A stretch of DNA of 64,000 nucleotides. Origin: Streptomyces agglomeratus. Lineage in GTDB: Bacteria; Actinomycetota; Actinomycetes; Streptomycetales; Streptomycetaceae. Positions 51,249-59,608 of the stretch are shown here, one piece after another; position 1 is the stretch's first letter, and every line of letters begins with the position of its first letter. The DNA lies in NCBI RefSeq assembly GCF_001746415.1, contig NZ_MEHJ01000001.1:7074501-7138500 (forward strand), written 5' to 3'. Below the pieces are notes generated by a model. That model was not told the DNA's origin. It searched no databases and was given only the letters and a program-made list of their open reading frames with translations. Made by a program: the position numbers and the translations under genes.

Positions 51249-51823
51249 GCCGACCGCGCCGCCGTCAGTGCCTGGCGGCGGTCGCTGCCGCGCTGGCCCA
51301 GTACGACCCGGGTGCTCAGCCCGTCGAGCAGCGCCAGCAGCTGCGAGGCGTGCGCCGGTATGTCCATGGGGGCGAAGCGTGAGCGCGCCACACCCCTGCT
51401 CAGCAGCGCCTCCAGGTCCTCCTGCCAGCCCCGGTCCAGCTCCTCCTGGGCCTGCCGCAGGTCTTCGTTCGCGGGTGTACGGGCCCAGAGCTCGATCCAC
51501 AGCATCCAGCGCGGGTCGCGCGGTCCGCGCGGCAGGTACAGCTCCAGGAACTGGCCGAGCTTGCGTTCCGCCGTCGTCCGGCGGGCCAGCAGCAGCCGGC
51601 GCTCCGAGGCGAGGTCGCTCTCGCTCCAGCGCAGGGCCTCCAGCAGCAGCCGGTCCTTGCTGCCGAAGTAGTAGAGGATGTGGCCGCCGCTGGTGTCCAG
51701 CCGCTCGGCGAGCGCGGACATGGTGAGCGCGGCGAGGCCCTGCTCGGCGATGACCGCCATGGCCTCTTCGAGCATCCGCTCCTGGGCGATGTGCCCGTCG
51801 CGCCGTCGCGCCGCTCCAGCCAC
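51215..51823 (-). CDS. TetR/AcrR-family regulator
   Basis: This 202-aa regulator has the N-terminal HTH MLEEAMAVIAEQGLAALTMS and ALAERLDTSGGHILYYFGSK (recognition helix, YYFxSK). The C-terminal ligand domain has LFLELYLPRG-like helices and many Arg. It is divergent from an NCS1 permease and amidohydrolase, with a 37-bp palindrome between them, so it probably represses both directions until a nucleobase-like ligand binds. Its stop lies in the tandem repeat at 51111-51248. Confidence 0.9.
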   Translation of the reverse strand: MAGAARRRDGHIAQERMLEEAMAVIAEQGLAALTMSALAERLDTSGGHILYYFGSKDRLLLEALRWSESDLASERRLLLARRTTAERKLGQFLELYLPRGPRDPRWMLWIELWARTPANEDLRQAQEELDRGWQEDLEALLSRGVARSRFAPMDIPAHASQLLALLDGLSTRVVLGQRGSDRRQALTAARSAAERLIPRVAG

Positions 51824-51923
51824 CCGTTTCCCCCTCCACCGCTTCGACCGTTCGTACCCGATGTCATGACCTTAGCCGCGGATTCGCGCCGGGGTCTTGA
51901 CGGGTGGGGGACCGGCACCGCAT

Positions 51924-51960
51924 CTTGAATGCCGTTCTAACTCTTAGAACGGCATTCAAG
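51924..51960. promoter_or_regulatory. 37-bp perfect palindromic operator
   Basis: Arms CTTGAATGCCGTTCTAA (51924-51940) and TTAGAACGGCATTCAAG (51944-51960) are exact reverse complements around CTC. It is 100 bp before the TetR gene and 17 bp before the permease gene. The overlap with the permease promoter region fits repression. Confidence 0.9.
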
Positions 51961-51976
51961 GTCTGGTGGGAGTGGC

Positions 51977-53368
51977 ATGGCAACGCACATGGCGGATCAG
52001 CAGCAGAGCGACGAGGTGTTCCATGTCGAGACCCACGGCATCGACCGCATCCCCGACGGCGAGCGGCACGGCAGCGCCAAGGACCTCTTCTGGCTCTGGT
52101 TCGGCTCGAACCTGACCTTCACCTACGTGATCAACGGGGCGCTCGCCGTCGCCTTCGGCCTGTCCTTCTGGCAGGCGACCGCTGTCGTGGTCGTCGGCGG
52201 TCTGGCGTTCTTCGTCATCAGCGCCGCGGGCCTCAGCGGCATCCGTACCGGAACGGCCACCCTCGTGATCTCCCGCGCCGCCTTCGGCACGCGCGGCAAC
52301 TGGCCCGCCGGAGTGCTCAACTGGATCGTCAGCATCGGCTACACCATCGTCAACACGGTGGTCGGCACCCTCGCGCTGGAAGTCTTCTTCGCCGAGATCG
52401 GCTGGCAGGGCGGCGACACGGCACGGGCCCTCGCCCTGCTGATCACGCTCACCCTGACCTTCGCGGTCGCCATGTGGGGACACGCCACCGTGCAGTTCGC
52501 CGAACGCTGGATGGCGTACGCGCTGGCCGCCGGCTTCGGGGCCCTGCTCGTCTTCGTCCTGCCCGGCGCCGACACCACCGCCCCCGCCACCGGGCCGGGC
52601 GCGGCCGGCTGGAGCCTGGCCTTCGTCGTCATGCTGTCCAGCCCCTTCTCGTACGTGCCGATGCCCGCCGACTACACCCGCTACCTCCCCACCACCACCT
52701 CGCTGCGCTCCCTGACCTGCTGCGGAGCGCTCGGCGGCTTCCTCTCCTCGGTCGCGCTCGGCGTCGCCGGTGTCGCAGCCGCCACGCAGACCGACATGAC
52801 CGACGCCGTGGCGGGCACCGAGAAGCTGCTGCCCGGCTGGTTCCAGCCGGTCTTCCTCGCCCTCGTCCTCCTCGGCTCGGTCACCAACTCGATCATCACG
52901 CTCTACTCCTCCAGCCTGAACCTCCAGGTTCTCGGCATCCCGTGGAGCCGGTCGCGCGCCATCCTCATCAGCGCCGCAGTCACCGCCGCCGGTTCCCTCT
53001 GGGCCCTCTTCTTCGCCGACTTCACCGAGTCGCTGCTGTCCTTCCTCTCGCTCCTGATCATCGTGTTCGCCCCGTGGAGCGGTGTCTTCCTCACCGACAT
53101 GGTGCTGCGCCGCTGCCGTTACGACGCCGACGCGCTGCACGCCGGACCCGGCGGCGCCTACTGGTACCGGAGCGGCTACCACCCGGCGGGCATGGCCGCC
53201 CTCCTCACCGGAATCGCCTTCTCCGCGCTCACCTGCGACTCCGAACTGTGGACCGGCCCCCTCGTCGCCCCCCTCGGCGGCGCCGACCTCACTCTCCTCG
53301 GCTCGGTCGTCTCCGCGCTCGCGTACTGGGCGCTGACCGCGCGCACGCCGGTCCGTTCCGCCCGCTGA
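51977..53368 (+). CDS. NCS1-family cytosine/purine permease (CodB-like)
   Basis: ATG 51977 follows GTGGGAG; 463 aa. About 12 membrane helices with NCS1 features: GIDRIPDGERHGSAKDLFWL, WFGSNLTFTYVINGALAVAF, FSYVPMPADYTRYLP (loop with Asp-Tyr), SSSLNLQVLGIPWSRSRA. Members import cytosine, purines, hydantoins or allantoin with sodium or protons. The downstream YtcJ-like amidohydrolase and the TetR-controlled palindrome suggest an uptake-and-hydrolysis unit for a nitrogen heterocycle or amide. Confidence 0.9.
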   Translation: MATHMADQQQSDEVFHVETHGIDRIPDGERHGSAKDLFWLWFGSNLTFTYVINGALAVAFGLSFWQATAVVVVGGLAFFVISAAGLSGIRTGTATLVISRAAFGTRGNWPAGVLNWIVSIGYTIVNTVVGTLALEVFFAEIGWQGGDTARALALLITLTLTFAVAMWGHATVQFAERWMAYALAAGFGALLVFVLPGADTTAPATGPGAAGWSLAFVVMLSSPFSYVPMPADYTRYLPTTTSLRSLTCCGALGGFLSSVALGVAGVAAATQTDMTDAVAGTEKLLPGWFQPVFLALVLLGSVTNSIITLYSSSLNLQVLGIPWSRSRAILISAAVTAAGSLWALFFADFTESLLSFLSLLIIVFAPWSGVFLTDMVLRRCRYDADALHAGPGGAYWYRSGYHPAGMAALLTGIAFSALTCDSELWTGPLVAPLGGADLTLLGSVVSALAYWALTARTPVRSAR

Positions 53369-53448
53369 GCCACTCGCACCAGCCGTACCGCACGTACCGC
53401 ACACACCACCCGTATCGCACGCACCACTCGTACAGGAGCGCATCCCTC

Positions 53449-55101
53449 ATGACCCGCACCGACCGGGCCGACCTGGTCCTCGTCAACGCCCGCATCCACA
53501 CCGTCGACGCCCGGCTGCCCGAGGCGGGGGCGATGGCCGTGCGCGACGGGCGCATCGCCTGGCTCGGCGCGGACCAGGACGCCGCACAGTGGACCGGACC
53601 GGACACCGAGGTCGTCGACGCGGGCGGCCGGCTCGTGCTGCCCGGCTTCATCGACGCCCACAACCACGTCAGGCTCGGCTCCGACGACGCCTGCGTACAA
53701 CTCGCCGGTGTCCGTACGCTCGACGGCATCCACGCACGCATCCGCGCCTGGCACACGGCCCACCCCGACGCCGAGTGGATCGAGGCGGAGGCGTTCGACT
53801 ACTCGGCGATCCCGGACGGCCGCATGCCGCGCGCGGCGGACCTCGACCCGGTCACCGGCGACACCCCCGCCTTCGTCCTCAGCTACGACGTCCACACCGC
53901 CTGGCTCAACACGGCGGCCCTGCGCCGCCTCGGTATCTCCAAGGGCCGTACGAGCCTGCCCTTCGGCGAGGCCGAGACCGACCCGGCGACCGGCGAACCC
54001 ACCGGCTTCGTCAAGGACTTCGCCGTCAAGGGCCTCTCCCGCGACGGCCACCGCACCCTGCGCGCGCTCGGCGTGCCGTGGGCGTCGCCCGACCGGCAGT
54101 ACGGGCGCCTGGCCCGGAGCCTCGACGACGCGATCACCTACGGCATCACCACCGTCGTCGAGCCGCAGAACTCCCTCGACGACCTCGCCCTGTACGAGCG
54201 GGCCCGCGCCGAGGGCCGGCTCCGCTCCCGGATCGTCGCGGCCCTCTTCCACCCGCGCGGCACCACCGACGCCGACCTCGACGACTTCGCCGAGGCGGCC
54301 CGCCGCTTCGACGACGACCGGCTGAACGTCGGCCCGCTCAAGCTCTACATCGACGACGTCGTCGAGCCGCGCACCGCCGCGCTCCTGGAGCCGTACGCCG
54401 GCTGCGGCCACCACCGGGGCGAGACCTTCTACCCGCCCGAGGAGTTCGACGCCCTGCTGACCCGGCTGGACGCCCGCGGCTTCCAGTGCTTCGTCCACGC
54501 CACCGGCGACCGGGGCATCCGTACCGTCCTCGATTCCGTCGAGCGGGCCCGCGCCGCCAACGGCCCGCGCGACGCCCGCCACCAGGTCGTCCACGTCGAA
54601 TGCCTCGACCCCGAGGACACCCCGCGCTTCCGGGAGCTCGGGGTGGTCGCCTGCATGCAGCCGCGCCACAGCGCACCCGAGATCGCCGGGCCGGGCAAGG
54701 ACTGGGCCGAGAACGTCGGCGAGGGCCGCTGGCACAAGGCGTGGCCGATGCGCAGCCTGCACGAGGCCGGCGCGGTGCTCGCCTTCTCCAGCGACTGGAA
54801 CGTCGCCGAGATGGACCCGATGGTGGGCATCTACACCGCTGTGACCCGCCGCCCCCTCGGCGGCGGCGAACCGTGGATGCCCGGCGAGACGGTCGACGTG
54901 GAAACCGCGGTGCACGGCTACACCATGGGTTCGGCGTACGCCAACTTCCTGGAACACGAGAGGGGTTCACTGACGGTCGGCAAGCTCGCCGATTTCGTCG
55001 TCCTGTCCCGCGACATCTTCCGGGTCGCGCCCGAGGACATCCCCGGCACCGTCGCGCAGACCGTCGTCGTGGGCGGCGCCGTCGTGCTCAAGGGGTCATA
55101 G
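53449..55101 (+). CDS. Amidohydrolase family 3 protein (YtcJ-like)
   Basis: ATG 53449 follows CAGGAGCG, giving 550 aa. The long frame upstream to 51904 only shadows the permease. Metal-ligand motifs: FIDAHNHVRLGS (HxH) at the start, FVHATGDRGIRTVLD, VVHVECLDPEDTPRF, and FSSDWNVAEMDPM with the late Asp. LADFVVLSRDIF closes the composite beta domain. The 80-bp spacer to the permease gene contains degenerate CGTACCGCAC repeats. It should hydrolyse the permease substrate. The stop overlaps the corA stop tail-to-tail (6 bp). Confidence 0.88.
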   Translation: MTRTDRADLVLVNARIHTVDARLPEAGAMAVRDGRIAWLGADQDAAQWTGPDTEVVDAGGRLVLPGFIDAHNHVRLGSDDACVQLAGVRTLDGIHARIRAWHTAHPDAEWIEAEAFDYSAIPDGRMPRAADLDPVTGDTPAFVLSYDVHTAWLNTAALRRLGISKGRTSLPFGEAETDPATGEPTGFVKDFAVKGLSRDGHRTLRALGVPWASPDRQYGRLARSLDDAITYGITTVVEPQNSLDDLALYERARAEGRLRSRIVAALFHPRGTTDADLDDFAEAARRFDDDRLNVGPLKLYIDDVVEPRTAALLEPYAGCGHHRGETFYPPEEFDALLTRLDARGFQCFVHATGDRGIRTVLDSVERARAANGPRDARHQVVHVECLDPEDTPRFRELGVVACMQPRHSAPEIAGPGKDWAENVGEGRWHKAWPMRSLHEAGAVLAFSSDWNVAEMDPMVGIYTAVTRRPLGGGEPWMPGETVDVETAVHGYTMGSAYANFLEHERGSLTVGKLADFVVLSRDIFRVAPEDIPGTVAQTVVVGGAVVLKGS

Positions 55102-56184
55102 CCAGCCGTTGCGGCGGAACGCCCGGTGGATGGCGAAGCAGGCGACGGCCATGACGCCGAGGGCCAGCGGGTAGCCGTACGTCCAGCGCAGTTCCGGCAT
55201 GTGGTCGAAGTTCATGCCGTACACACCGCAGATCATCGTGGGTACGGCGACGATCGCCGCCCAGGAGGTGATCTTCCGCATGTCCTCGTTCTGCGTCATG
55301 GTCACCTGCGCGAGATGGGCCTGAAGGATCGAGTCGAGCAGTCCCTCGAAGGCGGCGATCTGCTCGGCGGTCCTCGCCAGGTGCCCGGCAACGTCGCGGA
55401 AGTACGTACGGATCTCCGGGCCGACGGCCGGCATGGTGTCGGTGGCCAGCAGGTGCAGCGGCCGGGCCAGCGGCGCCACCGCCCGCTTCAGTTCGAGGAG
55501 TTCGCGCTTGAGCTGGTAGATCCGGCCGGCGTCGCCGCGCCCGGCCGGCTCGCTGAACACCGCCGTCTCGACCGCGTCCATGTCGTGCTGCACGGCCTCC
55601 GCCACCACGAGGTAGTCGTCGACCACCTGGTCGGCCACGGCGTGCAGCACGGCGGCGGGGCCCATGGCGAGCCGCTCGGGCGACGCCTCCAGGACCTCGC
55701 GCAGCGGCCCGAGCGAGCCGCGTCCGCCGTGCCGGACGGTGATGACGAAGTCGGGGCCGGTGAAGACCATGAGGTCGCCGGTGTCCACGATCTCGCTGGT
55801 GGCCGTGAGCTCGGCGTGCTCGACGTAGTGGACGGTCTTGAAGACCGCGAACAGTACGTCGTCGTACCGCTCCACCTTCGGCCGCTGATGCGCCTGTACG
55901 GCGTCCTCCACGGCCAGCGGGTGCAGCCCGAACAGGGCGGCCAGACCGGCGAATTCCTCCTGGGACGGCTCGTGCAGGCCGATCCAGACGAAGCCCCGGC
56001 CGGCCTTGCGGACCCGCGCGAGGGCCTCCTCGGCCGGACAGTCGCCCGGCCTCCGGGCCCCGTCGTCGTACACCACGCAGTTGACGACCGCGCTGCCGAG
56101 CGGGGACCGGGTGGGGTGGCTGAGATCCACGTTCGGGCGGTAGGCGCGGCGGACCGCCCGGCTGAGATTGCGGATCAACGGCAT
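55096..56184 (-). CDS. corA: CorA-family Mg2+/Co2+ channel
   Basis: ATG 56184 follows AAGGAG; 362 aa. The large cytoplasmic domain (GFVWIGLHEPSQEEFAGLAA, VEDAVQAHQRPKVERYDDVL, ILQAHLAQVTMTQNEDMRKI) is followed by two C-terminal membrane helices with the selectivity motif GVYGMNFDHMPEL (GMN). It may import magnesium or export other cations. The gene is convergent with the amidohydrolase. Confidence 0.92.
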   Translation of the reverse strand: MPLIRNLSRAVRRAYRPNVDLSHPTRSPLGSAVVNCVVYDDGARRPGDCPAEEALARVRKAGRGFVWIGLHEPSQEEFAGLAALFGLHPLAVEDAVQAHQRPKVERYDDVLFAVFKTVHYVEHAELTATSEIVDTGDLMVFTGPDFVITVRHGGRGSLGPLREVLEASPERLAMGPAAVLHAVADQVVDDYLVVAEAVQHDMDAVETAVFSEPAGRGDAGRIYQLKRELLELKRAVAPLARPLHLLATDTMPAVGPEIRTYFRDVAGHLARTAEQIAAFEGLLDSILQAHLAQVTMTQNEDMRKITSWAAIVAVPTMICGVYGMNFDHMPELRWTYGYPLALGVMAVACFAIHRAFRRNGWL

Positions 56185-56286
56185 GGAGTGCTCCTTCGGC
56201 GAATCGGCGGCCAGTGTGCCACCGGGGCTCCGGCTCTCCCTCACAGGGGTGCTCCGGGCAGCCGCCGGGGCCGTACACTCCAGAGC

Positions 56287-56370
56287 ATGAGTCGCAGCAC
56301 ATCGGGAGCCTGGGAGTGCCTGAGCCGGGCTTCCCACGCCCTGTGCCGGGCCCTGCACGGCCACGGCTAG
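56287..56370 (+). CDS. 27-codon leader ORF, putative attenuator peptide
   Basis: ATG 56287 follows TACACT by 7 nt, a leaderless layout, with no ribosome site. The peptide (MSRSTSGAWECLSRASHALC then RALHGHG) carries two Cys and three His codons near its end. It is too short to be an enzyme. Its stop is 60 bp before an intrinsic terminator and 238 bp before the MurE-like gene, so translation-linked attenuation is the natural idea. Confidence 0.5.
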   Translation: MSRSTSGAWECLSRASHALCRALHGHG

Positions 56371-56429
56371 CGCTTCTTCCCGCTTCTTCTGTTTCTCTTC
56401 TTCCCGGCAAGAGAGCCCGGGTACTGCCT

Positions 56430-56452
56430 GCCGGTTTCCGACCGGCGTTTTT
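56430..56452 (+). terminator. Intrinsic terminator in the leader of the MurE paralogue
   Basis: GCCGGT (56430-56435), loop TTCCG, ACCGGC (56441-56446), then GTTTTT. The U-tract makes it a textbook Rho-independent terminator, rare in this high-G+C setting. Confidence 0.7.
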
Positions 56453-56607
56453 CGTCCGGTACGCGCAGGACGTTCCCCCCTCATCGCCGCATTCCCCCCA
56501 TCTGTGCTTGTTCGTCGGACCTTCCGCGCCCGGGTTCTCCAGCCCTGGACGCCGCCTTGCCGACCCCGGACCACCGGTCGTCGACGTAATCCCCCGAGAG
56601 GACCCCT

Positions 56608-58110
56608 GTGAAGTTGAGCGAGTTGCTGGCCGGCCACGACCACGAGGTCCTCGCGGGGGATCCCGGGACGACGATCACGGCGGGCACCTGCTTCGACGCC
56701 GACCGGGCCGCCCCGGGTTCCCTGTTCATCGCCGTACCCGGCCACGAGGGCGGCGGCCCCGAGGCGGTCGGCCCCGCCGTCGCGCGCGGCGCGGCCGCGG
56801 TGCTCGTCGAGGGCGACGCCGCGGGCGGGATGACGGGCGGGGGGCTGCCGGCGTCGGTGGCCGCTGCCGCCGCGGGCGTCTGCGTCGTACGCGTACCGGA
56901 CATCAGGAAGGCGGCCGCCGCCGTCGCCTCCCGGTACTACCGGGAGCCCGGGCGGGCCATGGACATGGTCGCCGTCACCGGCACCAACGGGAAGACCTCC
57001 GTCTCGTACATGGTCGAGTCCCTGCTGCGGATCGCGGAGGGCGCCGAGGTCGGCGTCATCGGCACCGGAGGCAGCCGGATCGGTGACGAGGTGATCCCCA
57101 TGCCGAGGTCGGTGCTGACCACGCCGGAGTCGCCGGACTTCCAGTACCTGCTGGGACGCATGCGTGACCGCGAGGTGTCCACGGTGGTGCTCGAGGCGAC
57201 CTCGATGGGGCTGCTGACGCACCGGGTGGACGACTCGTTCATCGACGTCGGGATCTTCACCAACCTCAGCCAGGACCACCTGGACGACCACGGCACCATG
57301 GAGAACTACCGGGACGCCAAGCTGCGCCTGTTCCAGGGGCTCTGCCGTCGTGCGGTCGTCAACGTGGACGACCCGGTGGGGGCCTCGATCGTGGCGATGA
57401 TGCCGGGCGCCGTGACGACGTACGCCCTGGACGCGGAGGCGGACTACCGGGCGACGGACCTCAGCATGGACAGCGACGGCACGCGGTTCACCCTGCACCA
57501 CGACGGCCGCAAGTACCCGGCGGCGATCCCGGTGCCCGGCCGCTTCTCCGTCGCCAACGCCCTGGCCACCGTCGCCGCCTGCCATGTGCTGGGTCACGAC
57601 CTGGCGGGGCTGGTCGCCGCGCTGGACCGGATGCCGACGGCCCCCGGGCGCTTCGAGCGCTACCGGACGCGGGCCGGAACGTCGGTGATCGTGGACTACG
57701 CGCACTCCCCGGACTCGCTGGAGAAGGTCCTCACGACCATCCGCGGCTTCGCCACGGGCCGTGTCGTCACCGTCTTCGGCTGCGGCGGGGACCGTGACAC
57801 CACCAAGCGCGCCGAGATGGGGGAGATCGCCGGGACGCACTCCGACCTGTGCGTGCTGACCTCGGACAACCCCAGGAACGAGAACCCCGAGGCGATCCTG
57901 GACCAGATCACCCCGGGGCTGGTGGCGACCGGCACCCCCTTCGAGCGGTACGCCGACCGGCGCGCCGCCATCGCGTACGCGCTGTCCGCCGCCGGACCCG
58001 ACGACATCGTGCTGATCGCCGGCAAGGGCAGCGAGCCGTACCAGATCGTGGGTGAGCGGCTGATCCCGTTCAGCGACATGGCCACCGTGCGCGAGCTCAG
58101 CGGCTTGTAG
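56608..58110 (+). CDS. MurE-like Mur ligase (UDP-MurNAc-tripeptide synthetase paralogue)
   Basis: GTG 56608 follows CGAGAGGACCC; 500 aa. The three Mur-ligase domains are present: N-terminal UDP-sugar domain (DRAAPGSLFIAVPGHEGGG), central ATPase with P-loop VAVTGTNGKTSVSYMVESL, TNLSQDHLDDHGTMENY, and C-terminal domain with TSDNPRNENP, the DNPR motif that reads diaminopimelate. MurE ligates DAP to UDP-MurNAc-Ala-Glu in peptidoglycan assembly. It lies outside any division/cell-wall cluster, with no ftsI, murF or mraY next to it, so it is probably an accessory paralogue. Its stop overlaps the downstream convergent gene by 14 bp. Confidence 0.88.
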   Translation: MKLSELLAGHDHEVLAGDPGTTITAGTCFDADRAAPGSLFIAVPGHEGGGPEAVGPAVARGAAAVLVEGDAAGGMTGGGLPASVAAAAAGVCVVRVPDIRKAAAAVASRYYREPGRAMDMVAVTGTNGKTSVSYMVESLLRIAEGAEVGVIGTGGSRIGDEVIPMPRSVLTTPESPDFQYLLGRMRDREVSTVVLEATSMGLLTHRVDDSFIDVGIFTNLSQDHLDDHGTMENYRDAKLRLFQGLCRRAVVNVDDPVGASIVAMMPGAVTTYALDAEADYRATDLSMDSDGTRFTLHHDGRKYPAAIPVPGRFSVANALATVAACHVLGHDLAGLVAALDRMPTAPGRFERYRTRAGTSVIVDYAHSPDSLEKVLTTIRGFATGRVVTVFGCGGDRDTTKRAEMGEIAGTHSDLCVLTSDNPRNENPEAILDQITPGLVATGTPFERYADRRAAIAYALSAAGPDDIVLIAGKGSEPYQIVGERLIPFSDMATVRELSGL

Positions 58111-58852
58111 CCGGGGATCCGGGCGCCGCGCCGGTCCTCAGGCGTACGACAGGGCCCGGTTCGCCGTACGCGACGGCGCGGATCCGGTACGACGCCTTCT
58201 TCTCGCCGGGGAGGGTGATCAGGCCGAAGGAATTGACGCCGGGGTCGAGGACGGCGGCCGGCCGGAACGAACGGCTGCCCGCCGGCCTGACCTCCAGCAG
58301 CTGGGCCTCCTCGTCGGCGGCGCGGTCGGTCCAGGTGAAGCGGATGCCGTTGGCGTGCTTCACGGCCGCTGTCAGGCCGTCCGGTGCGGATGCCGCGTCC
58401 CGGACCGGGCGCGTGGGCACGGCGCGGCCCGCGACCGTGCGCGGCGGCGCCCAGGTGTGGTCGTCCCGCTGGTCCTTCCCGGACAGTCCGCCGGGTGGCA
58501 GGGCGACTTCGACGGGCCGCGAAGCCCGGCCGTAATAAGGGCGCAGGCGGTAGTGGAACGTGGTGTGCGGCATGAGATCGGGGTGCCGGTACGTCCGCTG
58601 TCCCGGGGGCGCGAACTGGAGGATCGTGTACGGGCCCCGCGCCCGCGTCGCGAATTCGACGACGCGCCCGGCCGCGCCCCTCTCCCCGCCCGTCCACCGC
58701 AGGGTGATGTCGACGGGCGAGTCGAGGACCGCCGTGAGCCGGGCGGCCGTGGGAGCGGCCCCCTCTCCTGCCGGGGAGGGGGAGGTGCAGGCGGCCAGGG
58801 AGAGGGCGAGAATCCCTGCCGCCGCGGCCCGGGCCCTGGCCGTCGTCGTCAC
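58097..58852 (-). CDS. Fibronectin-type-III-like lipoprotein
   Basis: GTG 58852 overlaps the stop of the upstream gene (GTGA); 251 aa. The lipoprotein signal has the lipobox LSLAACTSPSP. The mature part holds two FN3-like beta sandwiches, TAVLDSPVDITLRWTGGERG to HPDLMPHTTFHYRLRPYYG, and then GLTAAVKHANGIRFTWTDRA to YRIRAVAYGEPGPVVRL. FN3 modules in secreted actinomycete proteins usually assist polysaccharide enzymes. The coupled partner is a secreted jelly-roll protein, so a joint role on an extracellular glycan is likely. Confidence 0.8.
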   Translation of the reverse strand: MTTTARARAAAAGILALSLAACTSPSPAGEGAAPTAARLTAVLDSPVDITLRWTGGERGAAGRVVEFATRARGPYTILQFAPPGQRTYRHPDLMPHTTFHYRLRPYYGRASRPVEVALPPGGLSGKDQRDDHTWAPPRTVAGRAVPTRPVRDAASAPDGLTAAVKHANGIRFTWTDRAADEEAQLLEVRPAGSRSFRPAAVLDPGVNSFGLITLPGEKKASYRIRAVAYGEPGPVVRLRTGAAPGSPATSR

Positions 58853-59448
58853 TTGCGCCAGAACCTCACGTCGCTCCACACCACGGTGGCGGGTCCGTTG
58901 CCGCTGCTCGTCCGGTAGGCGCCGAACTTGTCGTAGAAGCTGCCGCCCGGACTGCTGTACGTGTGCTTCAGCGAGCCGTTGACGTACGTACGGTGTTCGC
59001 CGCCCACCTGGTGCACGGTGTTCACGCGGACCGTCGCGCCGACGGTCCCCGCGTTCGAGAGCGTCGTCCCGCCGTGCACGGCGTACAGGCGGCCCCCGCG
59101 CTCGGCCGCCAGCATGAAGTACGGCCCCGGCGCCGAGTCGTTGAAGGTCTGCTTGAGGCTGATCCGGGTGCCGCCCATGCTGCTGATCCGGAAGTAGCCC
59201 TCGAACTGCCGGGTGCCTCCGGTGTACGTGGCGTAGCGGCGCTCGGCGCGCTGGTCGCCGCTCGCGGTGGAACAGGTGAGCGTGAAGGTCAGGCCGTCGA
59301 CCTGGCCGCATCCCCTTTCCTGGACGTTGAACGACGGCGAGACGGAGGTCCAGCCGCCCGGCTCGACCTCCGCGTGGGCGCTGGGCGCCAGAAGCATGCC
59401 GACGACGGCAACAAGGCCGGCCGAGACGGCGAGAAGTGTGCTCCGCAT
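58849..59448 (-). CDS. Secreted jelly-roll protein, PL7/concanavalin-A-like
   Basis: This 199-aa protein has a signal peptide (LLAVSAGLVAVVGMLLAPSA, AHA cut). The mature chain is beta-rich: FEGYFRISSMGGTRISLKQTFN, GPYFMLAAERGGRLYAVHGG, FYDKFGAYRTSSGNGP. The pattern resembles polysaccharide lyase family 7, where YFKAGxY-type motifs line the cleft, but the match is distant and catalytic residues are not certain. Two Cys could form a disulfide. It is co-transcribed with the FN3 lipoprotein. A TCACAT-N6-ATGTGA inverted repeat sits at 59452-59469 just before the start. Confidence 0.65.
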   Translation of the reverse strand: MRSTLLAVSAGLVAVVGMLLAPSAHAEVEPGGWTSVSPSFNVQERGCGQVDGLTFTLTCSTASGDQRAERRYATYTGGTRQFEGYFRISSMGGTRISLKQTFNDSAPGPYFMLAAERGGRLYAVHGGTTLSNAGTVGATVRVNTVHQVGGEHRTYVNGSLKHTYSSPGGSFYDKFGAYRTSSGNGPATVVWSDVRFWRK

Positions 59449-59608
59449 GTCTCACATCCCCATATGTGAACGTTGTTCATGAGTGGGATCGTGTGAGCGT
59501 AGAGCTGCGCAAGTCGGCTGGCAATGGGGCGCGTTGAATTCATGGATGGGACCCGCTGTGCGGCCCCGCGGATTCGGGCGAGCTTCCCCGCCCGCGCTCG
59601 TGAGCCGC

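Larger units (their letters stand above)
56185..56607. other. Long 5' region upstream of MurE paralogue with leader ORF and terminator
   Basis: This 423-bp region carries a -10-like TACACT (56274-56279), a 27-codon leader ORF (56287-56370), a pyrimidine-rich tract (56370-56400), hairpin TCTCTT/AAGAGA (56394-56399, 56409-56414), and an intrinsic terminator (56430-56452). No other gene is supported. The last 150 bp hold nothing I recognise beyond the murE ribosome site. Confidence 0.6.

Noticed and set aside
59452..59469. TCACAT-N6-ATGTGA as a regulator binding site
   Set aside because: Arms are only 6 bp and immediately precede the start codon; chance occurrence is likely. Mentioned only within the gene entry.
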